Source of the DNA: Geosiphon pyriformis
Taxonomy: Eukaryota > Glomeromycota > Glomeromycetes > Archaeosporales > Geosiphonaceae
DNA: 64,000 bases
Assembly: GCA_016748015.1 (NCBI GenBank)
Contig: JAAOMT010000664.1
Coordinates: forward strand, 105,395-169,394
Direction: 5' to 3'
Positions 43,724-54,996 of this stretch are shown here, in pieces. A program made the position numbers and the translations under genes. Within the stretch, counting starts at the first letter, position 1. Each line of letters opens with the position of its first letter. The notes under the pieces were generated by a model. It ran no database searches and was not told the DNA's origin. It worked only from the letters and a program-made list of their open reading frames with translations.

Positions 43724-45560
43724 AAATAACACAACAATAACAACTTTAAAGTAACAATTACACTAGACACAACAACTTTAGAGTATTATAAATCAATCTA
43801 CACCTATTGCAAACAAAAATTTAATATTCCAGATGAAATTGAAGTTTTTAAAAAATTACTATACCAATATATTAAAAATTGCATCAACAATTATTTTTTT
43901 GGAAACTATAATATCTCAGAAGTTAAAAAAAGCCTCTATAAAAATTTAATACACTATTTTTGCTTAGGAACTGAAAACCTTAACAGTGAAACACTTTACA
44001 TCTACTTTAAAAAACTTAACTTTAATATTATTTAATATTGTAAAAAAAAATACCCAGTATAATCCAAATACTCTTTCGACTTTAAATTAAAACCCAAAAA
44101 TAGCAACAAAAAAAAGCATAAAAAAAAACATCACAAATTAACTATACTGTATATAACATACCAAAAATAACTGCCAAATACCTACAAATATCTAAACAAG
44201 AAACCAGCATTAAATTACTACTCTTAATTACACTATTTTCAATTTTACTTGCTCAATTACAAACATCTAATTTATTATTAATTTATTTTTCAAGACTAAA
44301 AAATTTCACATCACCAAAAAGCCCAATACAATAATCTAAACAAATACTTACTAATACTAATCTTTTCGATTTTTTAGCAGAAAACCAAAGCAATTACTTT
44401 GATAACAATAAAAATGTTTTTGAATTTATAAAAGAAAAAACTACTGAAAACAAAGATACAAAAGACATAGCAACCACTTACATTACAAAAATTATTGAAT
44501 TTACTAAAGAAAATACTGATACCAGCCCACAAAAATAGTTTGACAAAGTTCAGAAAGCAAGAAATATAAATAAATAGAATGGAGCAAAAATGCTAAAAGC
44601 AATTCCATACTTCTTTTAAGAAACAATAAAAAAATGGTTTGAAAATCTGATTGAACTTTTTAAAAACTGGCAAGCATTCAAAGATGCTTTTTAAAACAAT
44701 TTACCAACAACAATATCTCTATTACTCTCCAAAATTGTTTTTATAATATTAAATAAAATTTTTTTGAAACTGTTATAACTTATATTGGAAGATTCAACAA
44801 ACTTCTCTAATGAATTTAACAATTAAAAATTAATGATTACTATTTCAATGCTCAGATTTTGGATCAGTTTATTGCAAGATTAAAAAACAAACTTATTAAG
44901 AAAGCTTAACCACATGCTGCTAACTACTGTCATTTAACATGCTAAGACCTATAAAATGGCAATAGAAGAAATTAATCACACCAAACTTGTGAATTTTACA
45001 ATTGGAGAAACCAGTTCAGCAGTTAAAAAGAAAATTGATTAATTAACTAAGAAAGTTGAGAATTACTTTACCAACCAAAAATAACAGCAATAATAACAAA
45101 AATATTAATCACTCTAATAACACAATCAAGATAATTACATATTATTACTAAACAACCAATTTCAAAGCTGTCACTATTGTAAAATTTCTGAACACTGAAA
45201 ATAAAATTGCCAAAAAATACAACAAGATTAACAACAAAGAAATAATTAATATTATTCTCAACCTCCACAATCTTATTACCAATCTTTACTACCAGCTTAT
45301 TATTTATTGAGACCCCAATACCAAAATAATTACTACCAATCTGCTCCACAATCTATTCAACAATAGTATTAACAACTATTTGCTCAGCAATATCAAATAT
45401 CTGTTCGAAAATTGATTCAACAAAACCAATTTGTATTACAAAATTGGGTTTTTAATAGTAATTAATTCAATTCTAAAAACCAGTTAATTTCTTAAAATCT
45501 GGCTTAGCAAAAATTTATATATTACTATACTTAATCTAATTACTTTACAATATCAAAAAA
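43724..45560 (+). pseudogene. G Gag
   Basis: N-terminal region LDTTTLEYYKSIYTYCKQKFNIPDEIEVFKK-type sequence from about 43760, a middle block NVFEFIKEKTTENKDTKDIATTYITKI (44415-44500), the Gag domain (44590-44900; WFENLIELFKNWQAFKDAF), and a knuckle CHYCKISEH..K.NC at 45169-45210 with CX2CX4HX4C spacing kept. A Gln-rich tail follows. Stops are frequent and very AT-rich codons dominate. No ATG start is obvious. Distantly related to family 1 Gag. Confidence 0.7.
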
Positions 45561-45990
45561 ATTGGATTTTTAACAAACTGTACTTTCTAAAAGTAAAGCT
45601 GTAGCACTAAAATCAAACTCTTTCAACAATATTATTTTATCAGTCCAAATTACCCAAAATGCTAATTTCTCAGATATATTTTCATTCGAATTCAAGGCCA
45701 ATAAATTACTATTTCTACTTAATTATACAGCAGTCAACAAACAAAAAGTGATTACAGTAATATATATTAAAGCTAAAGTTAAAAGAAAACCAATTTAATT
45801 AATTTTAAACAATGGATCTATAGATAGTATTATTACTTATCAACTAATATAATAGCTTTAACAAACTGTTAACAGATCTGTTCAAACAATTATTGTTATT
45901 GCAGATAATATGAAAAAGATCTTGGTAGAAGAAATTGACAATATTTGTTGTAATAATAACTGTTTGAGTAAATTTGTTAATGTTTTATTA
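45561..45990 (+). pseudogene. G protease, truncated
   Basis: NIILSVQITQNANFSDIFSFEFKANKL, VITVIYIKAKVKRKPI, then LILNNGSIDSIITYQL (catalytic Asp to Asn), IIVIADNMKKILVEEIDNI, CLSKFVNVLL-stop. Corresponds to the family 1 protease up to the IPIKVLV segment; the rest is replaced by the inverted H copy. Confidence 0.7.
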
Positions 45991-46005
45991 TAATTGTTAT
46001 ATTAA

Positions 46006-46270
46006 CTAATAAGTAATAATGCTTCTAATAAATCCATTGGCTAAAATTAACCAAATTGGTTTTTTTTTAACTTCAACTTCTGTATATATAACTGTGATTG
46101 CTTTTTGTTTTGTAATAGCTGTATTATTAAGCAATAATGGTAATTTGTTTGCTTTAAATTTAAATAAAAATATATTAAAAAAATTAGCATTGGACAATTC
46201 TGGCTGGTAAAATTGTATTATTAAAAGAGTTTTGTTTTGAGACTGTAGCTTTATTTTTATAAAGTACAAT
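46006..46270 (-). pseudogene. H protease fragment
   Basis: Open 87-codon minus-strand frame containing PELSNANFFNIFLFKFKANKL, AVITVIYTEVEV-like sequence, KKKPIWLILANGFIRSIITY. The active-site Asp is replaced by Ala/Asn context (LILANG versus LILDSG). Ends at the junction with G. Confidence 0.7.
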
Positions 46271-46558
46271 TTGCTGAAAATCTGATTTTTTTAGTATTGT
46301 AAAATAGTTAAGTTGTATATGAAAGTAATTGGATTTTTGCTAAACTGAATTTTGAGAAATTAACTGGTTGTTGAGATTGGATCAGTTGTTGTTTGTTGCA
46401 AATTGGTTTTAAGGTGCAAATTAATTGAGTTGAATTAATTTTCAAGCAAATACTTAATATTGTTGTATAAACAGTAATTGATATTGTTGTTGTATTAGTT
46501 ATAAAGCAAGTTGATAATAGTTGGTTTAATATTAAAATCTGAATAGATAGTATAATGG
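46271..46558 (-). pseudogene. H Gag tail
   Basis: Gln/Leu-rich, repetitive segment (open 46308-46574 on the minus strand) equivalent to the G tail at 45300-45580. Low complexity; joins the main gag across the MITE. Confidence 0.5.
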
Positions 46559-46560
46559 TA

Positions 46561-47166
46561 CAAAAGGTGTCCAAAAGTTTTCAAACAAGATTTTATTTAA
46601 CAATAATATTAATTTTTTTATAAAATAAAACAAAATAAACAACATATTTAAAATTTTATAGTAATTTTCTAAATTTTTCTATTAATTGTTACTAAATATT
46701 TAAGTCAGCAATATTTTTGGTAAGTAAATAAATATAAACATTCTGAATAAGATCTTGAAGCAATTGAACCAGTTTTTTTAAATCAATTTATTGTATTCAA
46801 AACTGTTGTCAAGCTGCAATTGATTATATTGACAATATTATAATATTTTTTGCCATGCTATTGTAATAAGCATATAGTATTATATTAAGTAATCATTAAT
46901 TTTTTTTTGTTCTTATTTTGTTTTAATAAAAATGATAAAAAAATCTTATATGGCATGTTATATTTCATTTTTATAAAAAAATGAGTATGAATAAAATTAA
47001 TTATGCATATTACAAAAAAATATTATACATATGTGTTTAAAAAATAAAAAATGCATAATTAAATAATTAATTAACTTAATTTAATAATAAATTCATGCTT
47101 TTCTAATTATTTAAGCATGTGAAACATTACTCCAAAGTTTGTTCAGAAACTTTTAAACATTCTTTG
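46561..47166. mobile_element. Tc1/mariner-type MITE
   Basis: 606 bp with 33 bp terminal inverted repeats: left CAAAAGGTGTCCAAAAGTTT, right (reverse complement) CAAAGAATGTTTAAAAGTTT, mismatches nearly all transitions. Flanked by TA on both sides (46559-46560 and 47167-47168). The uninterrupted site is visible in G as TTTAC-TA-CCA near 45290. No transposase frame inside, so non-autonomous. The inverted repeat resembles the GGTGTCCAAAAGTTT ends I associate with Tc1/mariner elements. Confidence 0.8.
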
Positions 47167-47168
47167 TA

Positions 47169-48601
47169 GTAAAAATTAATAGTAAGATGATTATAGTTGA
47201 GAATAACATTGATTATTCCTGTTTTGTTGGTCTTTTTATATCTTTTTATAATCTTGTTTTTAGTGTTCTGAAATTCTAAAATAATAGCAGTTTTAAGATT
47301 AATTGTTAAATAATAATAAAGAGAAATTGTTCTGATTTTGTCATTATAGTGGCTAGTATTTTTGTTGTTACTGCTGTTGTTGTTAATTTGTAAAATAGTT
47401 TTCTATTTTTTTAGTAAGTTAATTAATTTTTTTTAGCTGCTGAGCTGGTTTTTCTAATTGCAAAGTTTACAAGTTTTGTACAGTTGGCTTTTTTTATAGC
47501 TATTTTATAGTTTTTTGCATATTAAATAGCTATAGCTAAGTCTGTTAAGACATGAAAACAAGCTTTTTTGATTAGTTTATCTTTTAATTCAGTAATAAAT
47601 TAGTCCAAAATTTAAGCATTAAAGTAATACTTATTGGTTTCTAATTATTGAATTTTGTTAAAAAAGTTTGTTGAACTTCTCAAAATAGGTTATAATAGAT
47701 TTAAAAAGTTTTTGTTTAATATTCCAAAATTGGTTTTGGAAAGTGATAAAAGTGATGTTATTAGTAAACAGTTCTAAAAAAACATCTTTAAATGCTTGTC
47801 AAATTTTAAATAATGTATTTAAGTTTTCAAGCTATTTATCTGCAGTTTTTTGAAAAAAATAAGTAATTTTTTTTAATATTCTTGCTGTATTCTATTTATT
47901 TACATTTTTTGCTTTCTGGATTTTGTTAAGCCATTTTTGTAGACTGGTGTTTGTATTTTTTTTAGTTAATTTAATAATTTTTGCAATATAGATAGTTATT
48001 ATTTTTTCTGTATTTTTGTTTTCAGTAGTTTTTTTTTCTGTAAATTTAAAAATATTTTTATTGTTATTAAAATAATTGCTTTGGTTTTCTGCTAAAAAAT
48101 TAAGAAAGTTAATACTAGTAGATATTAATTCTGGTTGTTAAATAGAGTTTTTTGGTAAAATAAAATCTTTTGGTCTTGAAAACTAAATAAAAAATAAATT
48201 GGATGTTTGTGGTTAAGAAAGTAAAATTAGAAATAGTGTAATAGAGAGTAGTAATTTAACATTGGTTTTTTGTTCAAATATTTGCAAGTATTTGACAATT
48301 GTTTTTAATGTGTTATGAATTGTTTTTGGGTTTTGTTGTTGTTTTTATTTTTTTTTATTGTTATTTTAAATTTTAATTCTATGTCTAAAGAAAATTTAGA
48401 TTGTACTAAATATTTTATTTTACAATATTAAATAATATTAAAGTTAAGTTCTTGAAAGTAAGTATTAAGTGTTTTACTATTAAAGTTTTTTGTTTTTAAG
48501 TAAAAATAATATAGTAAATTTATATAAAAGTTGTTTTTGATTTTTGAAATATTATAATTTCCAAAAAAAAAATTGTTGATATGTTTTTAATATATTAGTA
48601 T
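47169..48601 (-). pseudogene. H Gag, main part
   Basis: Counterpart of G Gag on the minus strand: knuckle region decayed (near 47330), Gag domain near 47690-47860 (SLKIWQAFKDVFLELFTNNITF-like reading), middle block near 48000-48120. Divergence from G is high, I would guess 25-30%, so the two arms are old or came from different copies. Confidence 0.65.
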
Positions 48602-49267
48602 TGTTATGATTGAAACCTACACTTCTTATTAATTATCACATGTATTAGCTACTGATGTTATATAAATTAGCCACTCTATTTTTAGAAAGTAATCATTAAC
48701 CTGATCATTGACCTGACCATTAACCTAGTCATTAACCTGATTATTGACCATTTTTGATAGCTATATAAGCAATAAATCTCTTAGCTATAGAAAAGTATAT
48801 AAGAATTAAAGAAATAAAGAAATAAAATAACAACTTTCATCTTAATCATTCTTTTATCACTAATTTTTTTTTTCTTATCTTCAAGTATCCAAACATCTTG
48901 GAATAAAAAACTACTTGTTGGTTATTCCTTACTCTTTTTCTGAAACATATAATTGTAATATTTGAAAATTATTGAATAAAACGTAACTAAAAAGTACATC
49001 TGATATCTAATATTGAATTTTAAGAGTGTTAATATGAGGCATAGAATTATACCAGTATGTGATCATTTGTTGACAGTATAAACTATCTCTGTACTTTCAG
49101 ATTCTCTGGTTATTCTTGAAAAGTATATTTTATGAGACTGATCTTACACATTAAATTCATACTTATTCAATTCACTCTTTGAAGTTGAATTTCTTTTGAT
49201 TCCTTTTATCACCCTACAATTCTGTTATCTTTTGCTATCCATTAGCTTGTTACACCAATCTGTAACA
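48602..49267 (+). repeat. Solo LTR family 3 inside H gag
   Basis: 666 bp, TGTTATGATTGAAACC to CAATCTGTAACA, inserted in the N-terminal gag of H; sequence on both sides aligns with continuous G sequence near 43860. Candidate target duplication GTAT/ATAT. No internal LTR3-element sequence, so a solo LTR. Confidence 0.8.
48693..48769 (+). promoter_or_regulatory. LTR3 12 bp tandem array and TATA box
   Basis: Five 12 bp units of the type TCATTAACCTGA/TCATTGACCTGA at 48693-48752, followed by CTATATAAG at 48761-48769. The K3 copy has nine units at the same place. Confidence 0.65.
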
Positions 49268-49407
49268 ATATAATAATTTTTTGAAAACTTTATTTTTATC
49301 ATGAATGTTGAATCTTTGCTTACAGTGAATGTAAATTAACTGATAATACTTTAAAGTTATTGTGTTAAGTGTGATTGCTATTTTGAAGTTGTTATTATTG
49401 TGTTAAT
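49268..49407 (-). pseudogene. H Gag N-terminus and leader
   Basis: Continues H gag beyond the solo LTR; matches G 43720-43860 (AATAACAACTT...AAAGTATTAT). Leader of about 60 bp then PBS. No ATG-initiated frame longer than a few codons. Confidence 0.55.
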
Positions 49408-49425
49408 TTATAAGAGAACACCAAA
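49408..49425 (-). other. H primer-binding site, decayed
   Basis: Minus strand after the LTR: ATTTGGTGTTCTCTTATAA; the core TGGTGCTC has one C to T change. Confidence 0.6.
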
Positions 49426-50386
49426 TGTTACTAGAGGTTTTTGGTCTTTTTTTTGAATGTTGTTAATGTTTGTTTGCTGTTAATTTACATTTTATAGAAG
49501 CAGTTAAACTTCTAATAACTGAATTTATTTTCAAATTATTTTTTATAATTTAAATTATTGGACTTATAAATAGAATGACCAATTCTATGCCAATTATTAT
49601 ATGTAGTTACTTTGTAGTAAAAGTCAATTCTTTTCTAAAAATTGCTTATCTGGAAACTTACTAAAATGTGTAATTATTTTGCTGTAAAAGTCAACTTTTC
49701 TACAAAAATTTTGTCTGTAAGCTACTCTAATAATTATAAATAAAAAATAAAAAAAATAAAAAAATTGAGAAAAAATGGAATTTTGTCAAAAGAATTGTTT
49801 TCTGATCCAAACCTAAAGTCATCAACAGATTACTAAAATTGATAATTAATTGATTTCAAAATATTAGTTAAATTTTGAAAAATATCAAGTATAATATTTT
49901 AAAAATTGGTTTTTCAAAGTATTTTTATTGTTTTAATTATACTAATAGAGTTAATTCTAAAGTAAAATTGTTATTCTCTTGGAAAATATATTTTCTCAAA
50001 GAAAGAAGCTCTTTTTTTATAAAACTTGTTGTAATACTAGTTTATAAACTTGAATTTTTTTCTTTGCTATAATTTAAGTGAATTAAAGATATATTTCAAC
50101 GAATTTATAAGTTATTTTAACAAATTTTTAATTATTTTGGTGTATTTATTATTTTAGCAAATTTTTTACAAATTTTGACAAATTTTGAATATTACATAGT
50201 TTGGGATATTGTATAATTTAATTATCCTAATTTTTATTGTACAAATTGAGTTATTAATTAAATAGTAATATTTGATAATTTGATTAAATAATAAGTAATA
50301 ATTAAAACAATATTAATATATTAATTAATAATAGGAATTATAAGAGTAATTTTATGCTAATTAATGGCTAAAGTTTATTAATAACA
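49426..50386 (-). repeat. LTR family 2, 5' LTR of H
   Basis: 961 bp with TGTTACTAG and ATTAATAACA ends on the plus strand; equal in length to the L1 copy (958 bp), though strongly diverged and AT-enriched. Array region about 50060-50180. The outer end abuts element I at 50387. Confidence 0.85.
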
Positions 50387-50409
50387 ATATAACAAAAACA
50401 ATGAAAAAA

Positions 50410-50729
50410 ATGAAAATTACAAACAATATTTACTCTGTAGCTTAACAATTATTTCAACTTATTAAACATTAAAAATTAAACATAGAAATTACATTCAATC
50501 AACAAATAATACAATATAAAAACACTAGAAATAAACAAAAACTTCAATATAAAATACAACATAAAATACATATAAAAACTAAAAACATAATCAAAAATAT
50601 AATAGCAAAAGTCAAAATATTATTAAAAACACCAAACACAATAGCATTATTCAAAGAGTTAATAAAAAAAAAATTGAAAATAATAAACACAACAATTTTC
50701 TAAAAACTTTTGCTATTACTATTTCAGTT
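50410..50729 (+). pseudogene. I ORF3, first part
   Basis: ATG 50410, MKITNNIYSVA then a stop for Gln, QLFQLIKH, INIEITFNQQIIQYKNTRN-like, a Lys-rich stretch, and a frame shift leading into LLLLFQLG (equivalent to CYFYLGQ of A). Continuity breaks at about 50730 within GTTAGGAA. Confidence 0.75.
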
Positions 50730-50964
50730 AGGAAGCTTTCCCGATTTGTTAATAGAAATTATTCTTTTTATAATAGTAAAAAAAATTAGAAAAGTTTTTG
50801 GAAATGATTGTAAAACACTAAACAAAATTTCTAAAATATTACAACATGCAATTACTTTTCTTCTTTATAAGCTGCCATTACCATCAGAATACAATAACAG
50901 AACTATTATATCTGGCTTGTTGTTTACAAATATTATGAGAGTTTTAATAATAGTTGACATATAA

Positions 50965-51570
50965 TACAGTACTGCTGCTCTTGGTGCTTTGAAGACTAGT
51001 AATGCTTTAGAGACTGATAGTGCTTTAGAGGCTGTTGCTGTGAATATTAATAAAGTTACTTTGGATTAAACTTTGGCTAATAAGATTACTTTTTCTCCAT
51101 ATTGGGAGAAGAAATTAACAGACTTACAAGCAAGAATAATGGCCCAATAGAATCCTCTGAAAACAAGTTTGTTAATGAAATATTGCTCAAGTAAATCAAC
51201 TAGGAATGAAGTTCAAATTTACATTTTCTTAGAAAAAGAAATGTGATCAGTAATAAAACTCAGAGCATAAAAATTCCAATATATACCCAATAAATACATT
51301 TTCATACCAACTTTGGTATCCGTGATTAAAAAAGGGCTCCATACTAGCAATCATATTCATTATTTGACCAATATTTAGTATTAGCAAGCAAAAGTTTGAC
51401 TGATAGTTTTAAAGATGTATTAAAAATCAACTTTTTTTGGGCAAATAAATCCATGTTAAATGCTTTTCATAATCCAAACATAATCATGCAGAATGGAGAT
51501 TCAGACCTAGACTTAATATATCATGTTTTAAAAATGCCAATTATAAATAGTAATATACTCAACTCAACAT
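50965..51570 (+). pseudogene. Unassigned coding-like remnant
   Basis: Plus-strand reading shows AALGALKTSNALETDSALEA, ITFSPYWEKKLTDLQARIMAQ (51000-51150) and, after stops, LASKSLTDSFKDVLKINFFW, LNAFHNPNIIMQNGDSDLDL (51385-51515). The bias towards sensible residues in an AT-rich background suggests former coding sequence, convergent with the minus-strand gene. I do not recognise it. Confidence 0.35.
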
Positions 51571-51689
51571 AAACAAAACTGTACACAATACAATATATTT
51601 CTAACTTCTTGAAGGATATTTATTAGACTGTTACATGATTAACTTGATAAGCTTCGAAAACATGATTACTTAAAAAAGATATTAGAAAG

Positions 51690-54384
51690 TTAATAATAGA
51701 TAATAGTTGTGATTTTATTAACAGATTTATATTTTTTGATGATCTGCTTCTTCACTTGTTACTGAAATTGGTTTTCAAATACCTAACAATATTTTCTTAA
51801 TTTGTCTTGCTTTAAAAAAGTCTATTCTTTTTATCCATGCAATTTTACTGAATTTTTTCATTTCTTTGCTTAATATTCATTTATGGCCAATATTACAAAA
51901 AACACAATTAAAGACATTTGGATTTACAAACTGTGTCTTTTTTATCTGAACTCAAAATTGATTTGATTCAGCAATAAAGCTAAGACGTGTATGAGACCTG
52001 TATATTTCATTTTTAGAATATTCGATAACATTAAAGAGATTAGTATGTAATTTCTTAAATTTGATATAGTTATGCACTGCAATTTCCCAATGCCATTGTG
52101 AAGGTATAGAAAGAATCAATGATTTGAGCATTTTATTAATTTCTTCAAGTATTGTATCATGGCCTTAATGTTGATTTAAAAGTTTAGATTGAGAAATTAC
52201 AATTCTTTCTTGAATCAGCTTGCAAACTTCAGGCTTCAATTGTAGCCATTGTTTTTCATCAGCAATTTCAATTAATTGGTAAATAGGATGGTGCTAAGTA
52301 GACCAAATTGGTACAAACATTTGTCTAGCCATGAGTTTTAATGAAAACTTATTGAAACAAACTCCAGTGTGAAAGTTAATAATTGTTTGTAAATAAAAAA
52401 AGACTTGTTTATACTTTAACCTAAACATAGAATCTGTTTCATTTTGGGCCTATTCTAAGTAACCTTCAACAGATAGATTTTTTTTAGAAACAACATATAA
52501 CCACATTAATTTGAAAGCCATTGTATGCCTATATATATTACATATTGAATTTTATGACTTATAATGATCAGAACATTTTTTAAAAAACTGCAGTTAACTT
52601 TCACTCCAATATTCTTAACATTGTGCAAAGTATTTTATATCAATATTCCAATTCAGCTTAACAAATGCTTTTAACATATTCATCTCTTCATAAAGAGCAT
52701 TTGGAACCAATATAAGCCAAGAAAAATTTTTTTTGATCATTTGTGCACAATGATAAGATATTTCATCACATGTTACTACAATCCATCTGTGGCTATCATT
52801 TTTAATACCAGATAGTTTTTTAATATGCTCAAAAACCTTTTGAATATTGGCAATTGAGTTTAGGTTTATGGCTATTGGATCAGGAATATATAATTGCAGC
52901 ATATAAACCTCAATTTTTGGATACAATTGTGCATTTTCAAATGTGTAAGAATAAAGAATGGGTTTTTTGGTAATGTCAACTGATTCATTCAATTAATTCA
53001 TCTTAGTGATTGTTAGTAATTTGTTATGACATGTAGAACAAACTCGCTTTTTATTATTAATGTTAGACAATTGACAAGCTGGGCATTTTTTTAGAGAACC
53101 AATTTGGCTTTGATGTTGTACTAATTTATCAATCATATTTGTTTCTTGACTTTTTTCTGCACAAAACTTTTCTAAAATAATAGTAAGATAATTAGTAAGT
53201 TCTTTATGAATTTCATTTATCATACCTAAAGTTAAAGAAAATAATTTTTCATATTCCTTTTCAGGAAGTTCAGAATACAACCAAGAATCTATATTTTGAA
53301 TATTATTAATTTAATCATAATTAAAAGCAACAAAACTCGTAATAATATTGAATATGACTGTATTATATTCACAATCTAAGTAATTTTTTTGACCTTTTTG
53401 TTTATTGTCAAAGGCTAAAAATAAAAATTTTTTGGAAAGCTTTGACTGTTCTATAGCCAAACTTTCTAACCAGTTAGTAAACTTTTTATAGTAACCAGAA
53501 CTTATAATATGATTATCAATATCAATAACTATTTTTGATCTTGCTATTGAATATTTGATTGCTGAAGTGGCTAAATTTATAGCAGAAACATATTTTAAGT
53601 ACCTTGATCTGTATATAGCATCAACTGCTACAGCACACTTAAAAAGCTTTTCCCTTTCATTTTGATATTCATCTTCATTATAAGTAAGAGTTTCAATAAA
53701 TCTTACAATAACTGGATTTTGTTTTACAAGTCATGTTAAAGGACAATACTTTAAAAGACTATTTAGACTAAAACATTTATGATTTTTTTTCAAACTTATT
53801 ATATTATTATACAAATTACCTCATTCCTTTTTGGTAATTTTTTTTACAGATTTAATATAATCTTGTTGATTATTAAATGCTTTATTTAATTGCTTTTTTA
53901 ATGTCGCATTCTCAGATAATAATTGCTGATTGATATCTTCTAGTTCTTATATTTGTTTTATATAAACTTTATATATTAGATCTGGCAAGAATACTTGGAC
54001 TCCAAAATCAGAAAAAGTTTTTTCTAATTCTAACAACTTGTTATCATTAGAAAGTTTTGGTCTTTTTTTTTCTGTTTTTTCTAAATCTAAAAAAGTTAAA
54101 TTATTTGATTTAGTAATTCGTTTAATAAAAGACTTTTTAACAACAATCTGATTATAATGTCTTTCACATAAAAAGTAATTGTTTAGAGAATTAAATAATA
54201 TAGTTAATCTAGGAAAATACTTAGTTATTTCTATTATTCTTTCTGCTACAATATTAGCTGATACATGTTGCCATCTTTGACTTTCCTTGATCTTATATTT
54301 TACTAATTGACTTTTGTCATATTCACTGATAAGAGATTCCAACAAACAGGGTAAGTCTTTGGCATTTATTATAAAGCAAGACAT
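51690..54384 (-). pseudogene. Long decayed gene of a multicopy mycorrhizal-fungus family, unknown function
   Basis: One reading frame is kept over about 900 codons from ATG 54384 (MSCFIINAKDLPCLLESLIS) with about 13 in-frame stops and no frameshift. N-terminus: RWQHVSANIVAERI and a FLCERHYNQIV Cys/His element; then a coiled-coil stretch (NQQLLSENATLKKQL, near 53900); DIDNHIISSG and LFLAFDNKQKGQKNY; a zinc ribbon CPACQLSN...CSTCHNKL (53000-53085); HRWIVVTCDEISYHCAQ (52750-52795); VEGYLE, HPIYQLIEIADEKQ, HTNLFNVIEY (52000-52470). I remember similar long proteins in AM fungal genomes, in many copies, perhaps transposon-derived; not verified. Comparable positions of stops are Gln, Trp or Arg. Confidence 0.65.
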
Positions 54385-54639
54385 AATTTTAAATCCAATT
54401 TAATAAAAAACTACTATGTAAAGTTGCATGAATCTTTATAGATTCTGAAACTTTGTGTTTATAAAAGTATGTTTCTACTATTAGTTTCGATTTTTATATG
54501 AAGTATTTGATTAATAAAGTATTATCAAATTCTCTATGCTAATAATGCTAAACACTAATTAGATTACAAAAATTTTTTGTGGATTATTCCAGAATTGATC
54601 TACGAAATTTAAAATCTTCCTGAGTGTACTTAAGACAAA

Positions 54640-54983
54640 AGCTCAATATTCAAAACTTGTATATTGATAAAACAAAATAAATGTTTAATATGACAATATT
54701 ATAGCAAATAAAACAATTTGTGAAAAAAAACAATCTATCTACATAAGCATAAGCAATATATTAATTATAAGCAGAATTCTATGAACATTTAGAAATACTG
54801 TTATATCCAATAATAAATACAGTAATCATTAATCAATTGGAAAAAATTACCAATGCCCAATTCAAAAAATTACAGACCAAAATTGTTCAAGTAATTTTAA
54901 AGAAAGAAGTAATGAAATTAATTCAAGAGAAAGATTTAGAAGAGCTAAAAGATTTAAAAGATCTTAATAAAGCTTAATATTAA
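54640..54983 (+). pseudogene. I ORF3, second part
   Basis: KLNIQNLYIDKTK, FVKKNNLST, NQLEKITNAQFKKLQTKIVQVILKKEV, then LEELKDLKDLNKA-stop-Y-stop; the expected Gln of AQY is TAA. Purine tract AAAAAGAAGGAA follows, then LTR at 54997. Confidence 0.75.
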
Positions 54984-54996
54984 AAAGAAGGAATAA

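Larger units (their letters stand above)
42978..45990 (+). mobile_element. LTR2 retrotransposon G, 5' part
   Basis: Truncated 5' LTR2, PBS, gag and protease in plus orientation. It stops within protease and is followed after about 15 bp by the protease of H on the other strand. No RT or integrase of this copy is present. Confidence 0.8.
45991..50386 (-). mobile_element. LTR2 retrotransposon H, 5' part, inverted against G
   Basis: Minus-strand protease, gag, PBS and a full 961 bp LTR2 (49426-50386). With G it forms an imperfect inverted repeat of about 7.4 kb arranged tail-to-tail. H has since received a mariner-like MITE (46561-47166) and a solo LTR3 (48602-49267). Its outer LTR end joins element I just before ORF3. 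Confidence 0.8.
50730..54639. mobile_element. 3.9 kb insertion in ORF3 of element I
   Basis: The ORF3 sequence on the left stops at TTAGGA and resumes on the right after TTAAGA, a candidate 6 bp or longer target duplication with one transition. No convincing terminal inverted repeat was found by eye. Cargo: a plus-strand coding-like remnant (50965-51570) and a long minus-strand gene relic (51690-54384). Whether this is a DNA transposon or a segment of host DNA is open. Confidence 0.6.

Noticed and set aside
45068-45349. Minus-strand 93-codon frame in G
   Set aside because: Lies antisense to the G Gag knuckle and tail; low-complexity Val/Ile/Asn run without homology to anything here.
49875-50072. 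65-codon plus-strand frame in the H LTR
   Set aside because: Falls wholly within LTR2, AT-driven open frame with no counterpart in the L1 LTR.
50730-54639. Terminal inverted repeat AGGAAGCTTT / AGGAAGATTT for the 3.9 kb insertion
   Set aside because: The match is only about nine bases and does not sit consistently next to the candidate target duplication, so I do not call it.
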